Source: Catalinimonas niigatensis (GTDB lineage Bacteria; Bacteroidota; Bacteroidia; Cytophagales; Cyclobacteriaceae). From it: 64,000 nt of DNA. The stretch spans positions 868,001 to 932,000 of the forward strand of contig NZ_CP119422.1 in assembly GCF_030506285.1 (NCBI RefSeq), read 5' to 3'. Both the position numbers and the translations under genes were made by a program. Shown here one piece after another: positions 45,701 through 53,255 of the stretch; position 1 is the stretch's first letter, and each line of letters starts with the position of its first letter. The notes below the pieces were generated by a model. The model was given only the letters and a program-made list of their open reading frames with translations. It ran no database searches and was not told where the DNA came from.

Positions 45701-46529
45701 GCGCGTTAATTGGGTTGACTTCATTGGTTTGAGCCAGTTCTCCCCCTTTCAGTTCAGTAACAGTATAGCCCAGCTTTCTCTTTTCCTGTTCCATGCCTAA
45801 AGCAGTAACTACTACTTCAGAAAGTGCCTGGATATCAGGCATAATACTTACATTAATAACATTTTGGTTGCCTATTTCCACCTCTTCGGTAGCATAGCCA
45901 ATAAAAGAAAATACCAACGCGGTTGCATCATCCGGGGCACTCAGCCTGTAATTACCCTCCACATCGGTTACGGTTCCTATAGCGGTACCTTTCACCAAAA
46001 TGTTTACTCCGGGCAAAGGTACGTTATTTTCATCAGTCACCTGACCGGTGATGATTTTTTCCATCTCTTTTACGGAAGCATGCAGCGCAGATGAAGTAGT
46101 CAGCACATCATCAGAAGGCACAGCAAGGAGATGGCTTAGCCTGGTTTTTTGCTGTGGAATTTTACGGACCATCTCTTTATGCTTCAGAATAACCTGATTG
46201 CCTACGATGGTATAGCCAATTTCATGAGGACGTAAGGCTTTGCTCAATACTTCTTCTACCGGCTCATCTACCGCCTCTACCGATATCCTGATACTGCTAT
46301 CAATGTTACTGTGGCTATAAATGAAAACGTATTCGGATTGTTCTTCAATGGCTTCAAGTAATTCGCTTACACCTATATTGTTTAGTTGTAAGCTGATCCT
46401 TTGCGCCATTTGCTGTGGCAATACACTAGCTTGCAGTTGCTGGGCAGAAAGTGGGCTTACTACCGTGAGTAGTACCCCTAACCAGCCAAGCATCAGCAGC
46501 TTAAATTGAGTAGATAATTGTTTTTTCAT
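42732..46529 (-). CDS. SusC/RagA TonB-linked transporter with STN signalling domain
   Basis: A 1265-residue protein with a signal peptide (about 10-30), an STN domain (about 46-112, NIGVSELLEAIEEQSEYVF) that contacts a FecR partner, a carboxypeptidase-D-like domain (GQVTDENNVPLPGVNI), the TonB box region (LSEVVVTALG), a plug (VSVLKGSAAAALYGSRAING) and a barrel ending TLGATLRFQL. The STN domain and the FecR gene 47 bases upstream indicate cell-surface signalling, but the matching sigma gene is not adjacent. Confidence 0.94.
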   Translation of the reverse strand: MKKQLSTQFKLLMLGWLGVLLTVVSPLSAQQLQASVLPQQMAQRISLQLNNIGVSELLEAIEEQSEYVFIYSHSNIDSSIRISVEAVDEPVEEVLSKALRPHEIGYTIVGNQVILKHKEMVRKIPQQKTRLSHLLAVPSDDVLTTSSALHASVKEMEKIITGQVTDENNVPLPGVNILVKGTAIGTVTDVEGNYRLSAPDDATALVFSFIGYATEEVEIGNQNVINVSIMPDIQALSEVVVTALGMEQEKRKLGYTVTELKGGELAQTNEVNPINALQGKVAGVQIDQGGGGLFGTSKILIRGNSTLSNNNQPIFVIDGVFMENDVFSGTGRDFGNNLKNLNMEDFESVSVLKGSAAAALYGSRAINGVILITTKKGRKNSGIGLSVTQNINVFQPFSGPEFQDVFGGGSVGAFFTDRRDPNYQPDEAWRTKVFPVDPISGQPYIDPQINRELENWGPRMEGQEVLNYDGTPTRFLPQPDNFMDAFRNGFGSNTNVALDGGTDRSTFRLSYSHNSSQGVVYNNNMTKNGFNLRATHELTSFLQADASMDYTTFEGKNPPRLGGLDAFASYNFGKLYSWILPRNYDTEYWMKRENYTSSLGGAPNPADPDETNKAPESRFWFSLFENNYLQNEESLRGRLALTATLTDWAKVIVEGNFYNNYVKQENQELGQGRDFTGGMYGLGHSTRKSNFMKAIVMVNKAFDETWEFSGYIGAESQQFSRTFNYSETRGGLLYPGNFFLANSVDPQFTQGGISERKTINSLYSSVDVSFKDQLFLLATWRGDWSSALTYVDGSGNNFFNYPAVSLSWVLSETLATPSWVTFAKLRGNIAALGRDTNPFILNPGFTFNGFTNIRGNDLPLSTFSNRQVLESNIKPERKIAKEVGLEARLFDNRIGFDLSLYQDNTKNQIIDISAPNESGVESILINAGNIQNRGIELSIDGTPLRIGDFQWNTMLNFSRNRNLIVDLYEGREEYNLDANIGEISTWAVVGKSYGTLRSSIESKIFQAEDAEGNPVANPNNGLPELSWRADARAAFPARSNELRDVGDINANFRAGWNNTFNYKNFSLGVLLDAKVGGDFVLLSYRYGTHTGVLPNTLEGRDAEYGGITWTSAYDGETYDDGIIPEGVFAQGQTVTQPDGTQAEVGGLTYQQAYDAGLVEPTHAPQFFYRYGSSSTGVSDYWVFENSWVSMREISLSYRLPQAALERLNLKGLSISLIGRDLFYLYNSLPYNFNPASNNSNNTAFSGEQGFLPMTRTLGATLRFQL

Positions 46530-46576
46530 AGTAGATCATTAAGGTTAATATAAATTCAGATTGAGGGTTTGTATAT

Positions 46577-47608
46577 TCATACATCCGGACAGCCTTTGCC
46601 CAGAATGATGATGGTGTTTCCTTCTTTTTGATAGTCAAATTCCTGGGTGAGACTAATCAGATTCAATATTTCTGTAAGGCTGTTATCTTCAAAAGTGGCG
46701 GTAAGCCTGCAGTTTTTGAGGGCTTCATTTTCAAAGTGCACCTGCGTATTAAAGTTTCTTTCCAGGGTATGAGCGATACTGCTCCACTTTTCATTTTTGA
46801 AGACCATCTTACCTTCAATCCAGGCAATTTCCTCCTGGCTGTTTACTTCTGTTGTCTCAATGGTTCCTGAGGTTTTGGCAAAAGCCAGCTTCTGGTTAGC
46901 AGTGAGATAATATGTCGTATCTGTCCGTACAGAAGTTTTTTCACTTACAAACATTACTTTTCCCGTCAGTACGGCCGTTTCAACTACTTCGTCAGTCGTG
47001 TATGCTTTTACGTTGAAGGAAGTGCCTAATACCTGAATGCGGGTATCGTTCTCCAGATGGATGATGAAAGGTAGCTCAGGGTTTTGCTCAACCTCAAAAA
47101 AAGCTTCTCCGGTCAAACTCACCTCTCTGCTGACCTCGCCGAATTGTTTAGGATATGTCAGCTTGCTATCGGCATTCAGCCAGACTTTGCTTCCATCCGG
47201 AAGTACCATCTGTGTCCTGACACTTCTGGGAGTTTCTTTAACAATCTCAGAGGGATAAAGAGGAAAACTGACCTGAGGACTGAAGAAAAAATAGCCAGCT
47301 AAGATGAGCAAAGTGACGGAAGCGGCTATGGGTAAAAGTCTTTTATAAAGGTGTATTTTCCTGACAAAAGGTGTTTTGTCTGTTTCCTGCTCTTTTTGTG
47401 AGATTCTTTCTTTTACACTGTTCCAAACATGTTGGGCATTATCGGCTGAAGGAACTCTGCGTTCTTTCCAGTAGGCATAAATCACCTGATAAAGTTGAGC
47501 ATTTTCAGGAGTAGCAATTTTCCATTCTTCTATTTCTTTTTCTTCTTCGGTAGAGGCCGTTCCATCCCATTGACGGCCAATCAGATTCCATATACGGTCT
47601 TCTTGCAT
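46577..47608 (-). CDS. FecR family anti-sigma factor (no adjacent sigma gene)
   Basis: A 343-residue inner-membrane regulator. The cytoplasmic N-terminus (about 1-85, IWNLIGRQWDGTASTEEEKE) binds sigma. A transmembrane helix follows (about 92-110), then the periplasmic FecR domain (VLPDGSKVWLNADSKLTYPK) and a C-terminal DUF4974 domain (NFNTQVHFENEALKNCRLTA). It should couple the STN domain of the downstream SusC to a sigma factor. The gene upstream is an enolase-superfamily gene, not a sigma gene. Confidence 0.92.
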   Translation of the reverse strand: MQEDRIWNLIGRQWDGTASTEEEKEIEEWKIATPENAQLYQVIYAYWKERRVPSADNAQHVWNSVKERISQKEQETDKTPFVRKIHLYKRLLPIAASVTLLILAGYFFFSPQVSFPLYPSEIVKETPRSVRTQMVLPDGSKVWLNADSKLTYPKQFGEVSREVSLTGEAFFEVEQNPELPFIIHLENDTRIQVLGTSFNVKAYTTDEVVETAVLTGKVMFVSEKTSVRTDTTYYLTANQKLAFAKTSGTIETTEVNSQEEIAWIEGKMVFKNEKWSSIAHTLERNFNTQVHFENEALKNCRLTATFEDNSLTEILNLISLTQEFDYQKEGNTIIILGKGCPDV

Positions 47609-47699
47609 TCGCTTGTCTTTGGTAGTAGGACAAGACTTTTAAGAAAACCCCTCAAAGGAATCAGAAAAAAATTTAGCGACTATCTAGATTACTTGAATT

Positions 47700-49019
47700 T
47701 CACCAGCGCACGGCCTGAAACTGCCAGCCGGGAATTACTTTCTGCATCTCTACCTGATCGTCTCGCTTGGTCAGCCCGCAATCCAAAAAGTTCTGGTGTA
47801 GCTGTGCCAGCGCCTGTCTGTCCAGTTCTACCCCCAGGCCTGGTTCCTGGGGCACCTCAATCGCCCCTTCTTCAAATTTGAACCTTCCCCCCTCAATCAC
47901 TTCATCTGACTGCCAGGGATAGTGGGTATCCAGAGGATAAGGCGGCTTTGGTAAAGCTGCGCCCAGATGTACCATCGCAGCGAGGGAAATACCGAGGTGG
48001 CTGTTGGAATGCATGGACAAATCCCTGCCAAAGGTTTCACAAATTTTTGCCAGTTCCATACTTGCTTTCAGTCCTCCCCAGAAATGATGATCGCTCAGGA
48101 TGATATCCTCTGAACCTAGCGCAATGCCCGATGGAATATCTTCAAAAGAAGTCGTGCACATATTGGTTGCCAAAGGAGTTTTCAAAGCTCTTCTTACCTT
48201 CGCCATATTTTCCTGTCCTCTGACCGGATCTTCCAGATATTCTAAAATACCCTCCATCTTTCGGCCATATTCAATCCCGGTTTCCAGTTTCCAGATGGCA
48301 TTAGGGTCAAAACGTAGCGGTACCTCCGGCCCAAAAGCTTCCCTCAGCGCAAACATGGCATCTACTTCCTGCCGGGGTTCAAAAGCCCCCCCTTTTAATT
48401 TGATAGACTGAAAGCCAAACTCCCTGCACATGGCTTGCGCCTGCGCCACTATACCGGCGGGGTCCAGGGCCGCTGCCTGTCGAGCGGCTGCCCAGCCTAT
48501 AGCATTGGGGTCGGTATTGAATTCTAATTTTCCACCTGCCCCTTCGTACTTATAAAAAAGATAAGCCGCAAAGGGGACACGATCCCGCATTTTACCTCCC
48601 AGCAAATCTACTACCGGTCGTGCCGTCACCTTTCCCATAATATCAAGACAGGCAACTTCCATGGCACTGAAGATGTGTACCAGTTTTCTCTGGTCCCAGG
48701 GAGCGTCGCCTCTTAAATGAGCCGATTCTTTTCCAAAATGATTTTCCAGATCACGCTTGATGCTATTGAGCTGGAAAGGATCTTTTCCAATGACCAAAGC
48801 TTTGGCTTCTTCCAGGTCGGCATTGATGCTGGTATTTCCCGGAATTTCACTGATCCCGGAAATGTTATCCTCGGTAACCAGTTCAACAATAGTACGCAGG
48901 GCATAAGGTGCATGAAGTCCGGCAGCATTTAACAAAGGTGGATCAACCACTGCGATGGGCGTGATATGGATTTCTTTGATTTTAGGACCTTTTCTTTCCT
49001 GAGGTTTTCCGCTAGTCAT
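47700..49019 (-). CDS. Glucarate dehydratase-like enolase superfamily enzyme
   Basis: A 439-residue cytoplasmic enzyme with the glucarate dehydratase pattern: GISEIPGNTSI, FSAMEVACLDIMGK, the KxK motif in SIKLKGGAFEPR (first catalytic Lys pair), metal acids in LRFDPNAIWK, and DHHFWGG, MHSNSHLGIS with the catalytic His. It would dehydrate D-glucarate to 5-keto-4-deoxy-D-glucarate, the substrate of the HpcH/HpaI aldolase encoded at 55.7 kb. Other aldarate dehydratase activities are possible. Confidence 0.85.
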   Translation of the reverse strand: MTSGKPQERKGPKIKEIHITPIAVVDPPLLNAAGLHAPYALRTIVELVTEDNISGISEIPGNTSINADLEEAKALVIGKDPFQLNSIKRDLENHFGKESAHLRGDAPWDQRKLVHIFSAMEVACLDIMGKVTARPVVDLLGGKMRDRVPFAAYLFYKYEGAGGKLEFNTDPNAIGWAAARQAAALDPAGIVAQAQAMCREFGFQSIKLKGGAFEPRQEVDAMFALREAFGPEVPLRFDPNAIWKLETGIEYGRKMEGILEYLEDPVRGQENMAKVRRALKTPLATNMCTTSFEDIPSGIALGSEDIILSDHHFWGGLKASMELAKICETFGRDLSMHSNSHLGISLAAMVHLGAALPKPPYPLDTHYPWQSDEVIEGGRFKFEEGAIEVPQEPGLGVELDRQALAQLHQNFLDCGLTKRDDQVEMQKVIPGWQFQAVRW

Positions 49020-49124
49020 AGGTTGGTGTAATAGCTAGTTTGACTATCAAATTAAGGTTTTTCTAATCAATTTACTTGGTGACAACAGCTTATTCTAATT
49101 TTTTTTCAAAACAAACCTAAGGGG

Positions 49125-49165
49125 CCACCCTGGCAGAGTTGCAATCCATAACCCTGTCAGGGTGG
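49125..49165. repeat. 16-bp imperfect inverted repeat downstream of the array-C gene
   Basis: CCACCCTGGCAGAGTT (49125-49140) pairs with AACCCTGTCAGGGTGG (49150-49165), with two mismatches and a 9-base loop. It lies between the 3' end of the array-C protein gene and the dehydratase gene. It may be a terminator for the minus-strand gene, but no direct T run follows. Confidence 0.55.
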
Positions 49166-49247
49166 TTCCCTGTCATCCGCAATTGAAAGAGCAAGCGGCT
49201 TCTTACAAAAAAACTAATTTCTATTTCTAAGCTTCAAAAAATAAACC

Positions 49248-49892
49248 CTATACCTTGGGCGAAGGAACCATGATGCCTAGCGTTTCCAGCAGTTGTGGCT
49301 CTTCGCGGAGGGCGAAGCGGGCGGCCAGTCGGAAGTCCTTCATCCAGGTTTTATAAGATTTCATCACTTCATTACGCATCTGGGTAGCATTTTGCGCTTC
49401 CCCTTTACGGTTTACCTGACGATTACGCTTGTCCAGCAGTGCCCCTATCATGGCCTGCATCTGTTGCAGTTCTTCCAATGACACCCCATACTGCACGATT
49501 GACGTGCTATCTTTGAGTAGTTCCTGATAGAAGATACTGGCATTATGCAGCCATTTCTCTACAGCAGTGGTATTTTTATCCAACTGAAGTTTGGTGAATT
49601 TCTCCCGGTTTCCGTCATAAGCAATGCGTGCCAGCTTACGATGTGTTTTGTACTGTGCTTTGCACATCTTTAATTCTTCATAAAAGGACTGCGTAGCCCC
49701 AACCATACTACCATACTTGTCTATCTTCTCCGATTGTAGCATGTAAACCTGTTCCAGCAAGCCCCAACCCCGCTCCATCTCTTTGAGTTCATAGCCGAGT
49801 TTAGCAAGTTTTTTCATAATCCCAGCATTTTCCATCGCATTGCGGATGGTGATACGGCCTAGTCCTAATTCTTCCTGAAGTGATTGTCTCAT
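49248..49892 (-). CDS. Array-associated 214-aa protein, copy C (unknown family)
   Basis: Homologue of the protein at 20,628, and like it not in any family I recognise. Starting at MRQSLQEELG gives 214 residues, the same as copy B; an in-frame start 33 bases upstream is unlikely. Shared blocks are Y81-KTHRKLAR, KLQL (101-104), FY (121-122), QYG (134-136), YKTWMKDFRLAARFA (180-194) and PQLLETLGI (199-207). The blocks keep an offset of 2-4 residues from copy B, so the alignment is almost gap-free. Helical and basic, with no signal peptide. Array C lies about 180 bases upstream. The gene with its array sits inside the sugar-acid gene cluster. Confidence 0.8.
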   Translation of the reverse strand: MRQSLQEELGLGRITIRNAMENAGIMKKLAKLGYELKEMERGWGLLEQVYMLQSEKIDKYGSMVGATQSFYEELKMCKAQYKTHRKLARIAYDGNREKFTKLQLDKNTTAVEKWLHNASIFYQELLKDSTSIVQYGVSLEELQQMQAMIGALLDKRNRQVNRKGEAQNATQMRNEVMKSYKTWMKDFRLAARFALREEPQLLETLGIMVPSPKV

Positions 49893-49922
49893 AAATAGTA
49901 TATTTATTTTCAACTTTTTTAA

Positions 49923-49930
49923 CAAAAATA
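49923..49930 (-). promoter_or_regulatory. Candidate -7 box (TATTTTTG) for the array-C gene
   Basis: On the minus strand the sequence TATTTTTG lies 30 bases before the chosen start, the same octamer as in front of the array-B gene. No good -33 motif is seen at the expected spacing. Confidence 0.3.
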
Positions 49931-50073
49931 AATCACAAATTATTATTGTTATTTTTATATAAATTATAAATGTTACTTATGTCTTATATGGGTTGGAAAA
50001 AGACAGGCTTTTCAAAAGGTACTTTGATGTCACTTATAGGGGTATTTAGCAGTATGCACCTGATGAACAAATC

Positions 50074-50345
50074 CCTCGCGAAAGTTGCAAGACAAGGGGG
50101 AACCGAGGGAAAATGTCTTGCAAAAATGACAACTTACATGGAAGTGGGGGGAAAGTCCCTTGCAAAACTTGCAGGACATTTTCCCCGGCAGTGCAATGTC
50201 TGGCAAAAGCTGCGAAGCATTTTCCCCAGGCTTTCAATCTTCTGCAAAATTTGCAAGCCTTATTCCCCTGGCGAGGCACTGCCTGGCAAAAGTATTGAGC
50301 CTTTCCCCCTGGATGCCCAGCCTCTGGCATGAGCTGGCAGGGGTA
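50074..50345. repeat. Array C: seven degenerate units of 41-42 bp with dyads
   Basis: The anchor GCAAAA (or a variant) starts at 50078, 50120, 50162, 50203, 50244, 50286 and 50327, so the spacings are 42, 42, 41, 41, 42 and 41. Units contain a dyad around the A run, for example TGCAAAATTTGCA (50243-50255) and TGCAAAACTTGCA (50161-50173), followed in most units by TTTTCCCC-GG. The first two units carry G runs where later ones carry C runs. The array lies 5' of the minus-strand 214-aa gene, the same relation as array B. The 42-base period keeps one plus-strand frame open, but I do not regard it as coding. Confidence 0.85.
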
Positions 50346-50372
50346 GAGATGAAGGGTTGGGGTCATCAGTAG

Positions 50373-50409
50373 CTCCCTCAGAGTTCTCTAAAGAGTAACT
50401 CTGAGGGAG
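50373..50409. repeat. 13-bp perfect inverted repeat beside array C
   Basis: CTCCCTCAGAGTT (50373-50385) pairs exactly with AACTCTGAGGGAG (50397-50409) around CTCTAAAGAGT, itself partly self-complementary. It lies between array C and the amidohydrolase gene. A related word (AACTCTGAGGGGG) recurs near 50,503. It could be a terminator of the minus-strand amidohydrolase unit or an edge element. Confidence 0.6.
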
Positions 50410-50607
50410 GATAAGGAGGTATAAGATGGCCTTCTGTCCCAGTGGGGTTTCTCAAAGTAATGAGAGTAAAGAGGTTTGCATTCAACTCACTAACTCCTTC
50501 AGGTAACTCTGAGGGGGAAAAATTTATTAAGCCTAACATTTTTTCAAACTGCTTATAAGTTCCCTCCTGGATGACATACTCAAACCATTCAGTTTATATC
50601 ATAGGTA
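50410..50607. other. Spacer between array C and the amidohydrolase gene
   Basis: About 200 bases with partial palindromic words (CCTTCAGG, AACTCTGAGG) but no gene. Confidence 0.35.
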
Positions 50608-51537
50608 TTACCAATCCAGCAGTTTGCTAAGGTTCTCCCCTTTCACTTTAGCAATATCTGCTTTGCTATATTTTTGCATATGGGCATCCACAATCTGCGG
50701 ACTGCCACTGCCCCATACCATTCTATCCGGACCAAATTCTTTGATGACACGAGCGGTAAATGGTAAGGCGCTTTCATAGAGGGGTTCATCTTCTGCAAAG
50801 TGGTTAAGTCCCGATAGTTTCATGTACACATTGGGATATTTAGCCAGCTCCAGCACCTCCGCAAATTCCACTGCTGTTCCCATATGAGGTTCGGCAAGAT
50901 GATCAATGAGGACTTTTGTGTCGGGAAAAAGCTGTAAAACCTCTCCCGCCTGCCGTGCATAGTTGGGTCCAATATGCAATTCCACAACCAGGTCCAGTTC
51001 CAGGGCCTGCTTCCACAAGGCACGCACTCCTGCATCAGCAAAGCTGTCCAGATAGCTTTCTTTGCCGCGATGCGCATGGAAACGGGTAGCTATTATCCGG
51101 GATTCCTGTTTCACCAGGGCTGCAAGTTTCCTCGGGGCTTCCGTATCCTTGGGATAAAACAGACTGGTTCCTCTCAGCCGATCAGGTTCACGTTGCAGGC
51201 AGTCAAGGATCAAAGCATGATCATCGCCATAGGGTTCTGGATGGACGATGACCGCACGATCAATCCCTTCCTCATCCAGGCGCTGCAGGTAAGCGCCCAG
51301 GGGATCAGCAGGCTGCCCGGAAACGTCCGGCTGATAGCTTGCTTTGGAATGAAAAGGAAACTTTTGAGTATCAGGACTGAAAATATGGGCATTCCACTCT
51401 ATGACCTCGGTGTTTTGCATAACATTCTTTTCTGTTAAATGAAGCAAGTTTATGTGCTTTGTCAGTCCATATCCTGGCAGAGAAGTAAGCGCAGAAGCCG
51501 CTGCCAAATTCTTAACAAATGATCTTCTTTTCAACAT
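50608..51537 (-). CDS. Amidohydrolase family 2 (TIM-barrel metal-dependent hydrolase)
   Basis: A 309-residue protein with an RR-type signal (MLKRRSFVKNLAAASALTS). The barrel resembles 2-pyrone-4,6-dicarboxylate lactonase-type amidohydrolases: IEWNAHIFSP (usual DxHxH reduced to NAHIF), RFHAHRGKE, VVELHIGP, VLIDHLAEPHMG and MVWGSGSP. Lactone hydrolysis of sugar acids would fit the cluster, but this is an inference. It is the last gene of a minus-strand run and starts 12 bases after the NTF2-like gene. Confidence 0.8.
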   Translation of the reverse strand: MLKRRSFVKNLAAASALTSLPGYGLTKHINLLHLTEKNVMQNTEVIEWNAHIFSPDTQKFPFHSKASYQPDVSGQPADPLGAYLQRLDEEGIDRAVIVHPEPYGDDHALILDCLQREPDRLRGTSLFYPKDTEAPRKLAALVKQESRIIATRFHAHRGKESYLDSFADAGVRALWKQALELDLVVELHIGPNYARQAGEVLQLFPDTKVLIDHLAEPHMGTAVEFAEVLELAKYPNVYMKLSGLNHFAEDEPLYESALPFTARVIKEFGPDRMVWGSGSPQIVDAHMQKYSKADIAKVKGENLSKLLDW

Positions 51538-51549
51538 AAATAATGATTG

Positions 51550-51981
51550 TTAACTCATCTTATAGGATTGCCAACTTACCATTTTCCAGTTCCCTTTTTG
51601 CTTAACATACACATTGGTGTAGCGGAGCCTGGTTTGCCTGGGGCTACCATCAGGATTCTTCTGGTGAAAAACACATAAGCCATTGATGATCGCGGTCTTG
51701 TCATAAATCCTGACTTTACTTTCTTCCAGCTTAATATCGTCATAAGAAGTTTTTCCTTCTCTTATAGCATTGATGAAAGAAGCTTTGCTATCAATATTAC
51801 CATTGGAATGGATGTACACCAGTTGGTCGTCAATTAACTTTTCCAAGAAATCAAAATCCTCATTGATCATCGCCTGAAAACGGCTTTTTTCCATATCCAG
51901 CACTTCATCCTCAGTTGTGTTTTGGACAAAAGCTAAGTTAAGGGGAAGTAAGCACAGCAATACATAAAATATTTTGTTCAT
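51550..51981 (-). CDS. Secreted NTF2-like (DUF4440) protein
   Basis: A 143-residue protein with a signal peptide (about 1-19) and a cone-shaped NTF2-like fold: EKSRFQAMINEDFDFLEKLI, DDQLVYIHSNGN, KSRVRIYD-like strands and a final YVKQKGNWKMVSWQSYKM. DUF4440 proteins may bind small ligands or act as enzymes. It lies within a co-directional sugar-acid gene run. Confidence 0.85.
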   Translation of the reverse strand: MNKIFYVLLCLLPLNLAFVQNTTEDEVLDMEKSRFQAMINEDFDFLEKLIDDQLVYIHSNGNIDSKASFINAIREGKTSYDDIKLEESKVRIYDKTAIINGLCVFHQKNPDGSPRQTRLRYTNVYVKQKGNWKMVSWQSYKMS

Positions 51982-52055
51982 TGCATTATTAATTTCTCAG
52001 TATCCCCTGCGACAATGAGGCAGTTGACACTGACGTGGGTATAAGTTGGTATCAT

Positions 52056-53183
52056 TTACTCTATGGCTTCGGCTGCTACTGCCTGTATGAGGGCTTTGTT
52101 GTAGCCAAACGCAAAAGCATGTCCCTGCAGCCCACTGGCAGGATCTTCATGCTGAGGAATGTGATCGGGCATGAGCATGCCGGAATACCCCACATCCCTC
52201 AGGGCCCTGACCACCTGTACAAAATCCATATCTCCATTGTCAGGATACACTTCCTGAAAATTGTTCCAGCCCCCTTTGATATTGCGCAAATGGATGTTGA
52301 AAATCTGATTCCTTTCCCCTACCCACTTAATGATCGGGATGATTTCGGTTTTAGGATCTTTCAGACCTTCAGCTGCAGAACCCAGACAGAGATTGAAGCC
52401 ATGAGAAGGACTGTCGTACAGCTGAGCAAAACGCTTGATACCGGCAAAAACATCCGGGCTGTTCCAGCGGGTAATCCCCCGATAACCGACTGGTGCTGGT
52501 GGGTCTGCGATATGGTTGCCTAACTTCACTTTGTACTCTTCGGCCACTGGCAGCACCCTGTCCAGGAAATAGGTGATTCTTTCATAAACTTCATCAATAT
52601 CCGCTCCTCCGCCGGTAATTTTTTCTTTATCCATCCCCTTTTTCACTGCCTCCTCATAATTCCAGGTACTGTAAGAGGCATTACCTCTGGTGGGATCTAA
52701 CGTGCGACCCGTACGTAAAATGGGCAGAATAATGGTATTGTAGAGCAGAAGATGAACCCCTGTTTTGCCTGCCACTGATATCATCTGCTGTATCATTTCA
52801 ATTTCGCGGTCACGTTCGGGGCTTTTGCCCAGCATGATGTTAGGCGTAGCCACTCTGTCAATGCCCGCTGAGGTCAAAGGCAGATGATAGGCTTCCAGCG
52901 TAATGCCGTACTTTTCGCAGGCTTCTTTTTTGGCCAGTGAATCTTCCAAATCCCAGCCCACGCCTTCTATCACTTTGGGCGCTCCCCCATCTATGTGAAA
53001 AACGCCATGCCTTGCCAGAAACTCCAGATTTTCTTTGGTGGTGCCGCCATGTTGGCAGCCTACTTTCATCAATACCTGCTTTTTAGGTTGGGCAGGGTGT
53101 GTGGCTTTGCTCTGGCTGGCGCTTAACCCTAAAGCACCCATAGCCCCGGCGCCTGTGACTTTTACGAAATTTCTTCTTTTCAT
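52056..53183 (-). CDS. Mannonate dehydratase family protein with Tat-like signal
   Basis: A 375-residue protein from MKRRNFVKVTGAGAMGALGL; the frame extends 19 codons upstream without reason. The barrel matches UxuA: QHGGTTKENLEFLARHGVFH, LEAYHLPLTSAG, KLGNHIADPPAP (metal His), NLCLGSAAEG, NIHLRNIKGGW and GMLMPDHIPQ. UxuA converts D-mannonate to 2-keto-3-deoxygluconate. An RR signal suggests export, so a related isomerase or dehydratase activity in the periplasm is possible. It is in the aldarate/uronate gene cluster. Confidence 0.82.
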   Translation of the reverse strand: MKRRNFVKVTGAGAMGALGLSASQSKATHPAQPKKQVLMKVGCQHGGTTKENLEFLARHGVFHIDGGAPKVIEGVGWDLEDSLAKKEACEKYGITLEAYHLPLTSAGIDRVATPNIMLGKSPERDREIEMIQQMISVAGKTGVHLLLYNTIILPILRTGRTLDPTRGNASYSTWNYEEAVKKGMDKEKITGGGADIDEVYERITYFLDRVLPVAEEYKVKLGNHIADPPAPVGYRGITRWNSPDVFAGIKRFAQLYDSPSHGFNLCLGSAAEGLKDPKTEIIPIIKWVGERNQIFNIHLRNIKGGWNNFQEVYPDNGDMDFVQVVRALRDVGYSGMLMPDHIPQHEDPASGLQGHAFAFGYNKALIQAVAAEAIE

Positions 53184-53255
53184 GTGTGTATCATTTTGAT
53201 TGTAAAGACTGCATCTTTCCGTTATAGATATGCATGCCAACCTAATGTGAGGCTT

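Noticed and set aside
49970-50332. 120-codon open frame across array C encoding a 14-residue repeat protein
   Set aside because: The 42-base period keeps a frame open, but the protein would have no conserved repeat residues. Arrays A and B, with 43-base steps and stops, cannot code in the same way.
50074-50345. CRISPR array
   Set aside because: Spacing is regular, but no segment is repeated exactly and there are no unique spacers; units are degenerate along their full length. No cas genes are present. The same holds for the arrays at 11.9 and 20.3 kb.
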